Source: Scybalousia_A sp964626385 (lineage in GTDB: Bacteria > Bacteroidota > Bacteroidia > Bacteroidales > P3). Taken from it: DNA of 9,377 bases. This document shows, piece by piece, positions 1 through 7,002 of the stretch (the first letter of the stretch is position 1; the number at the start of each line of letters is the position of its first letter). The translations under genes and the position numbers were made by a program. Below the pieces are notes generated by a model, which did no database searches, was not told the origin of the DNA, and saw only the letters and a list, made by a program, of their open reading frames with translations. The DNA is taken from positions 1 through 9,377 of the forward strand of contig CAZVEO010000083.1 in NCBI GenBank assembly GCA_964626385.1. Reading direction: 5' to 3'.

Positions 1-200
1 CCTTTCCAAAAACGGCACAAAAACGAAGAAAATAGTAATAAAATAACACCCATAGCCTGCACCAACAGGGTATTTTACAGGCTTAGCCTGTTTTATAAGA
101 CGCATAAGCGAAGCCACAGGCTTATTTTAATGACTATGTCCTTATAAAACAGGCAATGCCTGTGCCCTTATAAAACAGGTTTTGCCTGCAGGCTGAGGCT

Positions 201-223
201 ATAACCTATGCTAACCTATAAAA
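201..223 (+). repeat. Left copy of a dispersed AACCTAT module
   Basis: The module reads ATAACCTAT, three variable bases (gct), then AACCTATAAAA. The same module, with tac in the variable position, is at 9296-9318 in the same orientation, so 20 of 23 positions match. It sits among the hairpin repeats at both ends, which suggests it is part of the same composite repeat. No function can be assigned. Confidence 0.7.
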
Positions 224-277
224 GGTAACGACTCTGCCCTTATCAAACACCTTATGGGTGTGGCTCTGCCCTATAAA

Positions 278-292
278 ACAGGCTGTGCCTGT
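278..292 (-). terminator. Repeat hairpin next to the glmS stop, possible terminator
   Basis: On the minus strand a perfect stem ACAGGC-ACA-GCCTGT is followed directly by TTTTATAGGG. It begins five bases after the glmS stop codon (298-300). A 6-bp GC-rich stem followed by four T residues resembles a weak intrinsic terminator and has the right orientation and position for glmS. The T run is short, and the same hairpin is part of the repeat family, so a terminator role is inferred. Confidence 0.4.
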
Positions 293-297
293 GCCTG

Positions 298-2148
298 TTA
301 TTCTACTGTTACTGATTTGGCAAGGTTACGAGGTTTGTCTACATCTCTTCCTTTGGCAACGGCAATATAATAGGACAATAGTTGCAAAGGAATAACAGAC
401 AATATTGGAGATAAACATTCCTCTATTGCAGGTATTTCTATGCAATAATCGGTTTGTTTTTTTATTTCTGTATCTCCCTCGGTTACTATGGCTATGATTC
501 TACCTTTTCTTGCTTTTACCTCTTGTACGTTGGAAAGTATCTTGTTATACAAATGATAATGAGGAGCAACTACTACTATAGGCATTTCCTCGTCTATAAG
601 AGCAATAGGACCATGCTTCATTTCAGCAGCAGGATAGCCCTCAGCATGTATGTAGGAAATTTCTTTTAACTTTAAGGCTCCTTCCATTGCGACAGGGTAG
701 TTGTACCCTCTACCAAGATAAAGAAAATTTCTTGCGTATGTAAATATTTTTGACATTTCCTTTATCTCGTCTTTTTTCTCAAATATCTTTTCTATTTTTG
801 ATTCTATGGTGCAAAGTTCGGTTACTATTCTATGATAATCTTCGTCTGAAATATTCTTCATTTTTTTTGCCAAAGACAAAGCCATCATAACCAAAACGCA
901 AACCTGAGTAGTGAAAGCTTTGGTTGAGGCTACTCCTATTTCTGGTCCTGCGTGAGTATAAGTACCCGAATCTGTTAATCTTGCCACAGAAGAACCTACA
1001 ACATTACATATTCCATAAATAAAAGCACCTTGTTTTTTTGCTAACTCCATTGCGGCTAATGTATCTGCAGTCTCTCCCGATTGAGAAATAGCAATAAAAA
1101 CATCGTCAGGGTAAATAACAGGATTTCTATACCTAAACTCAGAAGCTACCTCAACCTCAACGGGTATTCTACACAAAGATTCAAACAAATACTTTCCTAT
1201 CAAACCAGCATGCCAAGATGTACCACAAGCAGAAATTATAATTCTTCTTGCTTTCATAAAAACTTCTCCGTATTCTTGTATGCCGTTTAGAATTATTTCC
1301 TTTTTCTCCCTTTGCAAACGTCCGTTCATGCAAAGACTCAGGCTCTTTGGCTGCTCAAATATCTCTTTAAGCATAAAGTGGTCAAAACCACCCTTTTCAA
1401 TATCTTCCAAAGAAAGTTGTATTTGTTGTATCTCCGGCTTGATTTTTTGTTCTCTATCTCCCAAGCAACAAATTTCTATTTCCTTACCTCTTTCTATCTT
1501 AATAACTTGACCATCCTCAGGATAAATAACATTTTTGGTAAATTCTATTATAGCAGAAGCATCAGAACCAAGCAAAAACTCATCTTGTCCAACTCCTATA
1601 ATCAAAGGGGAGGACATCTTTGAGGTTATTATGGTATTTGGGTTATTTTTTTCTATTACTCCTATGGAATAGGCTCCAGTTACTTGCAACAAAGCCTGAT
1701 AAACAGCATCGTATAAAACAAGTTTATGTTCTTGCATCATATACTCTATCAACTGACACAAAACCTCTGTATCTGTTTCTGATTTAAAGGTATATCCTTT
1801 GCCGATAAGAAAAGTTTTGAGCGTAAGATAATTTTCTATAATACCATTATGAATCAAAGCAATATTTTTACTTTGAGAATAATGAGGGTGAGCATTTTTG
1901 TCGCTCGGTTCTCCGTGTGTTGCCCAACGAGTATGAGCAATACCCACCGTGCCACTAATATCCTTGCCCGTACAAAAGGCTTCTAAATCAGATACTTTAC
2001 CCTTTGTTTTATAGACATTTAATTCTCCCTCACTATCAACAAGAGCAACTCCAGCCGAGTCATAGCCTCTATATTCCAATCTGTGCAATCCCTTTATAAG
2101 TATGGGAAATGCTTGTTTCTTTCCCAAATAACCAACTATTCCACACAT
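298..2148 (-). CDS. glmS: Glutamine--fructose-6-phosphate aminotransferase (glucosamine-6-phosphate synthase)
   Basis: This cytoplasmic enzyme converts fructose-6-phosphate and glutamine to glucosamine-6-phosphate and glutamate, the first committed step towards UDP-GlcNAc for peptidoglycan and lipopolysaccharide. The 616-residue protein has the full family layout. The class II glutaminase domain (about 2-220) starts with Cys2, the N-terminal nucleophile, and has TRWATHG (73-79) and NGIIEN (101-106). Two SIS sugar-isomerase domains follow, at about 290-430 (SACGTSWHA 306-314, SQSGETADT 355-363) and 465-600 (MEGALKLKEISYIHAEGY 488-505, KHGP 511-514). The C-terminus DKPRNLAKSVTVE is the conserved family tail, and Lys611 matches the fructose-binding lysine of the E. 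coli enzyme. Because Cys2 must become N-terminal, the Met-Cys start is fixed. The gene stands alone, with a repeat hairpin at its 3' end and its own likely promoter. There is no Shine-Dalgarno sequence and no damage. Identification is secure. Confidence 0.98.
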   Translation of the reverse strand: MCGIVGYLGKKQAFPILIKGLHRLEYRGYDSAGVALVDSEGELNVYKTKGKVSDLEAFCTGKDISGTVGIAHTRWATHGEPSDKNAHPHYSQSKNIALIHNGIIENYLTLKTFLIGKGYTFKSETDTEVLCQLIEYMMQEHKLVLYDAVYQALLQVTGAYSIGVIEKNNPNTIITSKMSSPLIIGVGQDEFLLGSDASAIIEFTKNVIYPEDGQVIKIERGKEIEICCLGDREQKIKPEIQQIQLSLEDIEKGGFDHFMLKEIFEQPKSLSLCMNGRLQREKKEIILNGIQEYGEVFMKARRIIISACGTSWHAGLIGKYLFESLCRIPVEVEVASEFRYRNPVIYPDDVFIAISQSGETADTLAAMELAKKQGAFIYGICNVVGSSVARLTDSGTYTHAGPEIGVASTKAFTTQVCVLVMMALSLAKKMKNISDEDYHRIVTELCTIESKIEKIFEKKDEIKEMSKIFTYARNFLYLGRGYNYPVAMEGALKLKEISYIHAEGYPAAEMKHGPIALIDEEMPIVVVAPHYHLYNKILSNVQEVKARKGRIIAIVTEGDTEIKKQTDYCIEIPAIEECLSPILSVIPLQLLSYYIAVAKGRDVDKPRNLAKSVTVE

Positions 2149-2257
2149 AATAAAACTTTATTGTATTTATTTTTATTCTATTACTCTATTTTTTTGTCAC
2201 TCTTATATGTTTTTTTTGATTATATACTCTGCTTTTATACAATTCAAAAACATGTTA

Positions 2258-2267
2258 CAAAATTATA
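2258..2267 (-). promoter_or_regulatory. Candidate glmS promoter, -7 element
   Basis: On the minus strand TAATTTTG (2265 down to 2258) fits the Bacteroidota -7 consensus TAnnTTTG and overlaps a TATAAT (2267-2262). Transcription would start near 2252, giving a leader of roughly 100 bases. No matching TTG-type -33 element is visible at the usual distance, so support is moderate. The AT-rich sequence makes chance matches fairly likely. Confidence 0.35.
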
Positions 2268-2310
2268 AAAAAAATAAAGTATTTGTATTGTTCTAAGAAA
2301 ATATTCCACA

Positions 2311-2369
2311 AAAAAAAGAGAGGGACACTCTCATAAGGTGGTTGATGAATTTACGAGTGTCCCGTCTCT
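2311..2369 (-). terminator. Intrinsic terminator of the efflux operon
   Basis: A perfect 9-bp stem GGGACACTC (2322-2330) / GAGTGTCCC (2355-2363) is extended by AGAGA (2317-2321) / TCTCT (2365-2369) with one bulged base at 2364. On the minus strand the hairpin is followed by a run of seven T residues (complement of 2311-2317), the right side for a rho-independent terminator of the operon. The 24-base loop can form a further 4-bp stem (2331-2334 with 2345-2348), leaving a C-rich tip. A-runs flank both sides, so it might also stop plus-strand transcripts. Confidence 0.85.
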
Positions 2370-2401
2370 AAAAAAAACAACAATTATGAAAACGAATTAG
2401 A

Positions 2402-2440
2402 TTGTATATCGCATCGGAAGTAGGATGATGCAATATACAA
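2402..2440 (-). other. Strong RNA hairpin in the 3' untranslated region of the efflux operon
   Basis: Arms at 2402-2415 and 2427-2440 pair as TTGTATAT/ATATACAA plus GCATC/GATGC around an 11-base loop. The single non-complementary pair (C2410 with A2432) becomes a G·U wobble when transcribed from the minus strand but an A·C mismatch from the plus strand. The structure therefore favours minus-strand RNA. It starts eight bases after the stop codon of the small PII-like gene and has no T run, so it is not an ordinary terminator. Possible roles are mRNA 3'-end stabilisation, a regulatory element, or part of a small RNA ending at the terminator at 2311. Confidence 0.6.
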
Positions 2441-2448
2441 CTTTCTCT

Positions 2449-2739
2449 TTATACATCTACTATATTCCAAAAGAACACACGTAGACCTTGCTCTGGAGCA
2501 TCATTATCCAAACTTTCTATTCTTTGTCTCAAAGTAGGAGCAACACTATCTTCTACTATACACAATGTTGCCATATTTTTGCTTGGCCAAGCGTGTGAGC
2601 CAAGATGTGGCTCACCCGTTTTTGTACCTCTACCCTTAACGTTATCCCATTTTGTATAACCTCTAATATTCAACTTATGAAGAATCTGCTCTACCTCGTC
2701 AACAAATGCTTGATTATATACTAAAAATGCTGCTTTCAT
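2449..2739 (-). CDS. Small PII-like (ferredoxin-like fold) protein coupled to the RND pump
   Basis: This 96-residue protein lacks a signal peptide or membrane segment and so should be cytoplasmic. The predicted order is β1 (2-8), α1 (11-22), β2 (26-35), a long loop (36-53), β3 (54-62), α2 (66-79), β4 (84-93), which is the βαββαβ layout of PII signalling proteins. NIRGYTKWDNVKGRG (24-38) resembles the PII segment leading into the T-loop. The loop GRGTKTGEPHLGSHAWPSKN (36-55) is rich in Gly, His and Lys and could bind a ligand or the pump. The ATG overlaps the pump's stop codon (TAATG) and AAAGGAG lies 8 bases upstream. A longer in-frame reading back to 2895 would run inside the pump gene and was rejected. 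PII-like families are known beside other transporters, including metal-type RND pumps, but the exact family and ligand here are unknown. The fold assignment is by eye. Confidence 0.8.
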   Translation of the reverse strand: MKAAFLVYNQAFVDEVEQILHKLNIRGYTKWDNVKGRGTKTGEPHLGSHAWPSKNMATLCIVEDSVAPTLRQRIESLDNDAPEQGLRVFFWNIVDV

Positions 2740-5700
2740 TATGCTTTCTCCTTTATAAGTTTGTTTTTCAATTCTTTTCTCTCTCTGTTCAGTTTGCTTG
2801 CAGCAAAAGAACCATAAATTGTTGGTATAAGTACCAAGGTTACAAGCGTAGATATTGTCAAACCAAATACTATCACTATACCCATAGGTTGCCACAACTC
2901 ACTACCCTCTCCTATTGCAATGGCCATAGGCAACATACCTAAAACCGTGGTTGCCGTGGTCATAAGAACAGGACGCAAACGCGATTTTCCTCCAAGTACT
3001 ATGGCATTTATTATACTCATACCTCTTTCTCTATTCAGATTAATATAATCAACAAGAACTATACCATTTTTAACCACAATACCTATCAACATTATAGCGC
3101 CTATCAAAGACATCATATTAAGAGTACCTCCTGTTATCCACAATCCTAAGAACATACCTGTCAAAGCAAATGGCACCGAGAACATTATTATAAACGGAGA
3201 ACGGAAAGATTCAAACTGACCTGCCATAACAGAATAAACTAATATTAAGATAATTACACCTAAAAGACCTATATCTCCAAAAGTATCTTGTTGGTCTTCT
3301 ATACTACCACCTAACTCTATAGCTATATTAGAAGGAATACTCAAACTTTCTGTCACTTTGTCTATTTCAACTTTTGCTTTGTCGATGGTAGTACCTGACA
3401 AAGTGGCAGTAACTGTAACTATACGCTCTCTGTCCTGACGTTCTATTTGAGGAGGAGCAAATTTTTCTACAACCTTTGCAACTTCCTTTAATTTTATTGG
3501 CTTACCAGAAGAACCATACAAAGTAATGTTTTCTATATCATCAACATTTTGACGGAATTTCTCTGCATAACGTACTTTTATATTGTATTCATCTCCATCC
3601 TCTCTAAACAACGAAGCTGTCATTCCATTCATACGATTACGTACAAAAGTAGAAGCAGTTGAAACACTCAAACCATTTTCAGCAAGTTTTTCTCTATCAA
3701 ATTCCAAGTTAAACTGAGGAGTGTAATCTTTACGAGATATAGTAATATCCTTTAACCCCTTTATTTTAGAAAGTTTTTCCTTATACTGATTTGCAAGATT
3801 GGTTGTTGTTTCAAAATCATAACCCAATATTTGAACTTCCATAGTAGAAGCTCCTGTCATACCTCCTTGTTGTCCTCCAGCAGTAACAGTATATTTTGCT
3901 ACTTCTGGGTAAGAGTCTAACTCATCTCTCATTATATCGGACATCTGATAAATAGTCCTGTCTCTATCTGCAATATCAACAAACTTCATACGGAAAGAAA
4001 TATAGTTATCTCCTGAGGTTTGCATCAAAGAATAAGCATTGTCCTCATCATCAGAAGGAGTACCTACACTATAGGTCATATTCTTCAGCTCTGGGAAAGT
4101 CTTTCTTGCATAATTGTAAAAACGTTCTGCTATTTGCTTACTTCTTTCTACGCTTGCACCTGCTGGCAATTCTATACTACCGCTTATTTGAGCGTTGTCC
4201 GAAGCAGGAATAAAGTCTGTACCTATAAACTTAATTAATAAAAGAGAAACAAAGAATATTGCAAAAGCAATAATTATAGTACTTGGTTTGTGTCTAACAC
4301 ACCAAGAAAGTATCTTTTCGTATCCATTATCCAAAGCATCTAATTGGCGTTGAATAATATCACGCAATTTGGTAAGGAAGTTTGATTTTTTAACGACCTC
4401 TTCTTTTCTATTCTTACGTTTGTATATTATAGAGCAAAGCATAGGAGTAAGCGTTAAGGCACAGATGATAGACACTATCATAATTATACACATCATCCAT
4501 CCCAATTGCTTAAACATAATACCCGCCATACCACTAAGCATAGTGAATGGGAAGAAAACGGCTATCAAAGTCAAAGTAGAAGCAATAACGGCTGTAGCAA
4601 CCTCATTAGTTCCATATATTGCAGCCTCTCTCGGAGCCGCTCCACGTTCTATGTGTTTTGTAACATTTTCCATAACCACAATAGCATCATCCACTACCAT
4701 ACCAATGGAAATAGTCAAAGCCGACATAGAAATAATATTAAGCGTATTGCCCGAAGCAAACAGATAAATAAACGCTCCTATCAAAGAAACAGGTATTGTA
4801 ATGATAACTATCAAAGCGGCTCTCCATTGTCCCAAGAAGTACATAATAACCGCAATGACAAACACAAAAGCAAGCAATATAGTTTCTTTCAGAGAGTTAA
4901 TGGAGTTAATAATATTATCTGTAGAATTCATTATTTCTGTTATATGAATATCGGAAGGTAGGTTCTTTACAAGAGAAGGCATCGCTGCATTTATCTTATT
5001 CATAATATCAACAGAATTTGCTCCATTTTGCTTTGAAACAACCACTGTTGCACCTCTTTTGCCATTTACATAACTTTCCTGTACTTTTTCTTGCAAAGAA
5101 TCCCTAACAGTAGCAACGTCCTTCAAATATATAGACTTTCCTCCTACAGAAGATACTACTATATCATTCAAAGGCTCACTTTCTTTGTACTCACCTTCTA
5201 TACGCAAAGTATAAGATTCATTGCCTATGTAAAATCTACCCGAAGGGGTATTTATATTCTCGGCAGCTATTCTACCTCCAATGGTCTCTACTGTAAGGTT
5301 GTAAGCCTCCATTTTCTGAGGGTCTACAAGGGCTACAATTTCTCTTTGAGGAGCACCCGAAATAGATACAGAACCTACACCTTTTATTCTTTGTAATGGA
5401 TTGGCCAAATTGTCATCCAATATTTTGTAGAGACCTGCCATACTTTCCTTTGCATCCACAGAATAAATAACTACCGGCATCATAGAGGTGGATAACTTGA
5501 ATATCATAGGAGATGAGGCACCATCTGGCAAACTCATTTTTATCATCTCCAACTTATCTCGCATATCATTAACTCCGGCATCAAGGTCAGTACCCCAATT
5601 AAACTCAACAGTAACAACAGAAACATTATCCTTTGAAGTAGAAGTGACCTGTTTTAAATCGTCCACTGTAGAAAGAGAAGACTCCAATATCTTGGTAACA

Positions 5701-5885
5701 TTGGTCTCCACGTCCTCTGCACTGGCATTAGGATAGGAAACGATAACCATTGCCATATTCATATCAAAATCTGGCAACAAGTCTATGCTTAATTTACTAT
5801 AGGAAAAGATACCTAATATCATCACTGCTATAAAAGCAATGGACACCAATACAGGCCTCTTTACCGATGACTCATAAACACTCAT
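2739..5885 (-). CDS. RND-family efflux transporter, inner-membrane permease
   Basis: This is the proton-driven inner-membrane pump of a tripartite exporter in the AcrB/hydrophobe-amphiphile efflux group. The 1048 residues match the family's usual length. Twelve membrane segments are visible: near 11-29, a group at 336-488, one at 535-553, and a group at 872-1025. Two large periplasmic domains lie between, at about 30-335 and 555-870. The proton relay is intact: Asp399 and Asp400 in GMVVDDAIVVMENV and Lys939 in GIVVKNGIVLVDY correspond to AcrB D407, D408 and K940. The metal-pump signature of CzcA/CusA was not seen, so drug, bile-acid or lipid-like substrates are more likely; the substrate is unknown. 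The adaptor gene ends 29 bases upstream. The start context AATAACAATG lacks a Shine-Dalgarno sequence. The stop codon overlaps the start of the PII-like gene. Confidence 0.95.
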   Translation of the reverse strand: MSVYESSVKRPVLVSIAFIAVMILGIFSYSKLSIDLLPDFDMNMAMVIVSYPNASAEDVETNVTKILESSLSTVDDLKQVTSTSKDNVSVVTVEFNWGTDLDAGVNDMRDKLEMIKMSLPDGASSPMIFKLSTSMMPVVIYSVDAKESMAGLYKILDDNLANPLQRIKGVGSVSISGAPQREIVALVDPQKMEAYNLTVETIGGRIAAENINTPSGRFYIGNESYTLRIEGEYKESEPLNDIVVSSVGGKSIYLKDVATVRDSLQEKVQESYVNGKRGATVVVSKQNGANSVDIMNKINAAMPSLVKNLPSDIHITEIMNSTDNIINSINSLKETILLAFVFVIAVIMYFLGQWRAALIVIITIPVSLIGAFIYLFASGNTLNIISMSALTISIGMVVDDAIVVMENVTKHIERGAAPREAAIYGTNEVATAVIASTLTLIAVFFPFTMLSGMAGIMFKQLGWMMCIIMIVSIICALTLTPMLCSIIYKRKNRKEEVVKKSNFLTKLRDIIQRQLDALDNGYEKILSWCVRHKPSTIIIAFAIFFVSLLLIKFIGTDFIPASDNAQISGSIELPAGASVERSKQIAERFYNYARKTFPELKNMTYSVGTPSDDEDNAYSLMQTSGDNYISFRMKFVDIADRDRTIYQMSDIMRDELDSYPEVAKYTVTAGGQQGGMTGASTMEVQILGYDFETTTNLANQYKEKLSKIKGLKDITISRKDYTPQFNLEFDREKLAENGLSVSTASTFVRNRMNGMTASLFREDGDEYNIKVRYAEKFRQNVDDIENITLYGSSGKPIKLKEVAKVVEKFAPPQIERQDRERIVTVTATLSGTTIDKAKVEIDKVTESLSIPSNIAIELGGSIEDQQDTFGDIGLLGVIILILVYSVMAGQFESFRSPFIIMFSVPFALTGMFLGLWITGGTLNMMSLIGAIMLIGIVVKNGIVLVDYINLNRERGMSIINAIVLGGKSRLRPVLMTTATTVLGMLPMAIAIGEGSELWQPMGIVIVFGLTISTLVTLVLIPTIYGSFAASKLNRERKELKNKLIKEKA
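2748..2754 (-). promoter_or_regulatory. Shine-Dalgarno sequence for the small PII-like gene
   Basis: The minus strand reads AAAGGAG, eight bases before the ATG at 2739, inside the last codons of the RND pump gene (K-E-K-A-stop). The other four operon genes and glmS have only A/T-rich or weak purine sequence at this position. With the TAATG overlap, it points to translational coupling or re-initiation and decides the start of the small gene. Confidence 0.75.
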
Positions 5886-5914
5886 TGTTATTATATTTTA
5901 TTTATGTTACTACT

Positions 5915-6931
5915 TTATTTAACTATTACAACCTTAGAACCATTTTTCAATTTGTTCTGGTCTGATACAACAACTTTTTCTCCTTCACTTATTCCGTCCA
6001 AAATAACATATTTATCTCCCAACCTCTTGCCCACTGTTATTTTCTTATATTCTAAGGTGTTGTTTGCAGTAACCACATATATATATTTGTCATTTGTTCC
6101 ATTTTGTTTGATAACGGCTTTATCAGAAACCATTATCATATTTGCTCTACCGAGATTCAACTCCACTCTACCAAACATACCCGGACGCAATTTTTGATTA
6201 GCATTAGTAAACTCAGCCTCTACATAAAACGTTCTTGAATCAGGGTCTATTGTAGGAGAAATCAAAGAAATTTTACCTTTAAACTCTTCTTCACCAAAAA
6301 CCTCTACCTTAGCAGTAACAGTCATACCCACTTTCACGTTTGAATAAAGGCTTTCATTTATAGAAAATTTCAATTTAACAGGAGTAATTTGCATAACCTG
6401 AAGTATAGGAGAAGTACCTGCAACATCTCCGTTATCAAAGTTTCTTTGAGTTACAACTCCACTTATAGGTGAAGTTAAAGTTATATTTTCTTTTAAGTTT
6501 TGAATATTCTTTTTAGCAACATCATATTGTACTTGCGCTTGGTCTACTTGTTGCTTGCTTGCACCACCAGATTGATACAAAGCCTTAACTCTATCTAATT
6601 CTACTTGCAAGTTGTCCAATTGGGTCTGTGCGGTAACAACACTTGTATTTTCCATTTTTACCAAAGTTTGTCCTTTGGCTACTCTATCACCGACCTCTAC
6701 ATATATCTTATCTATTCTCGAACCACCAGCAGAGGATATATAGTTTTTGTACTTTGCCTCCACTGTTGAAGTAAAATCAAAGATTTGGTCTACTTCTTGC
6801 AAAGTTGCTTTTTCTACTTGAACTTTTTGAGCTTCGTCTGTTTTATTGTCTGTTTGTTTATCAGAACAAGCTGTTGCAAACAAAGATGTAAGAGTTACTA
6901 TTGATAGTATTTTTATTATATTCTTTTTCAT
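5915..6931 (-). CDS. RND efflux periplasmic adaptor (membrane fusion) lipoprotein
   Basis: The 338-residue adaptor bridges the inner-membrane pump and the outer-membrane channel in the periplasm. A short N-terminal hydrophobic segment (4-20) ends in LFATAC, with Cys22 as the likely lipid-modified residue. The lipobox is loose (Ala at -3), so the lipoprotein call is probable. Two half-motifs of the biotinyl/lipoyl-like domain are clear: VEVGDRVAKGQTLVKM (78-93) and SPISGVVTQRNFDNGDVAG (154-172). They flank a short helical hairpin (about 98-148) with the usual ALYQSGGASKQQVDQA pattern. The β-barrel (about 178-255, including LRPGMFGRVEL) and membrane-proximal domain (to 338) complete the family order. 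It is shorter than AcrA (397), mainly in the hairpin. The channel gene lies 71 bases upstream and the pump 29 bases downstream, so co-transcription is likely. No Shine-Dalgarno sequence is seen. Confidence 0.94.
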   Translation of the reverse strand: MKKNIIKILSIVTLTSLFATACSDKQTDNKTDEAQKVQVEKATLQEVDQIFDFTSTVEAKYKNYISSAGGSRIDKIYVEVGDRVAKGQTLVKMENTSVVTAQTQLDNLQVELDRVKALYQSGGASKQQVDQAQVQYDVAKKNIQNLKENITLTSPISGVVTQRNFDNGDVAGTSPILQVMQITPVKLKFSINESLYSNVKVGMTVTAKVEVFGEEEFKGKISLISPTIDPDSRTFYVEAEFTNANQKLRPGMFGRVELNLGRANMIMVSDKAVIKQNGTNDKYIYVVTANNTLEYKKITVGKRLGDKYVILDGISEGEKVVVSDQNKLKNGSKVVIVK

Positions 6932-7002
6932 TAGATTTCTATTTTATATCGTTTGTTTAACTTTATTTTTTTAACAATTATTTTATTAGTTAGGTGTAAT
7001 TT

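Larger units (their letters stand above)
1..297. repeat. Intergenic cluster of short GC-rich hairpin repeats
   Basis: No gene is visible in this stretch. It is filled with short inverted repeats in an AT-rich background. Perfect 6-bp stems ACAGGC/GCCTGT with 3-base loops occur at 77-91, 149-163 and 278-292. A weaker CAGG/CCTG copy is at 176-188, an AAGCC-ACA-GGCTT hairpin at 111-123, and an ACACC/GGTGT hairpin at 247-261. Most of the ACAGGC units have a TTTTATAAG-like tail on one side. By that tail, the copy at 77-91 reads on the plus strand and those at 149, 176 and 278 on the minus strand. Related units recur at 9226-9286. The family is not one I recognise; an extragenic palindromic repeat type is inferred. 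Confidence 0.75.

Noticed and set aside
46..298. The repeat cluster as a CRISPR array.
   Set aside because: Units are short palindromes in both orientations with irregular spacing, no constant repeat and spacer length, and no cas genes nearby.
2149..2310. A glmS ribozyme or riboswitch in the glmS leader.
   Set aside because: The glmS ribozyme is known mainly from Gram-positive bacteria. The leader here is AT-rich with no recognisable ribozyme core or strong nested pairing.
2387..2401. Tiny plus-strand frame ATGAAAACGAATTAG after the terminator.
   Set aside because: It has only four codons and no supporting signal; it lies between the two hairpins of the minus-strand transcript.
2740..2895. 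A 52-residue N-terminal extension of the PII-like protein from an upstream ATG.
   Set aside because: It lies wholly inside the pump gene in another frame, reads as low-quality protein, and would bypass the Shine-Dalgarno site and the TAATG overlap.
4369..4961. Plus-strand open frames of 130-150 codons within the pump gene.
   Set aside because: They are antisense to a highly conserved pump sequence, overlap one another, and show no domain or ribosome-site support.
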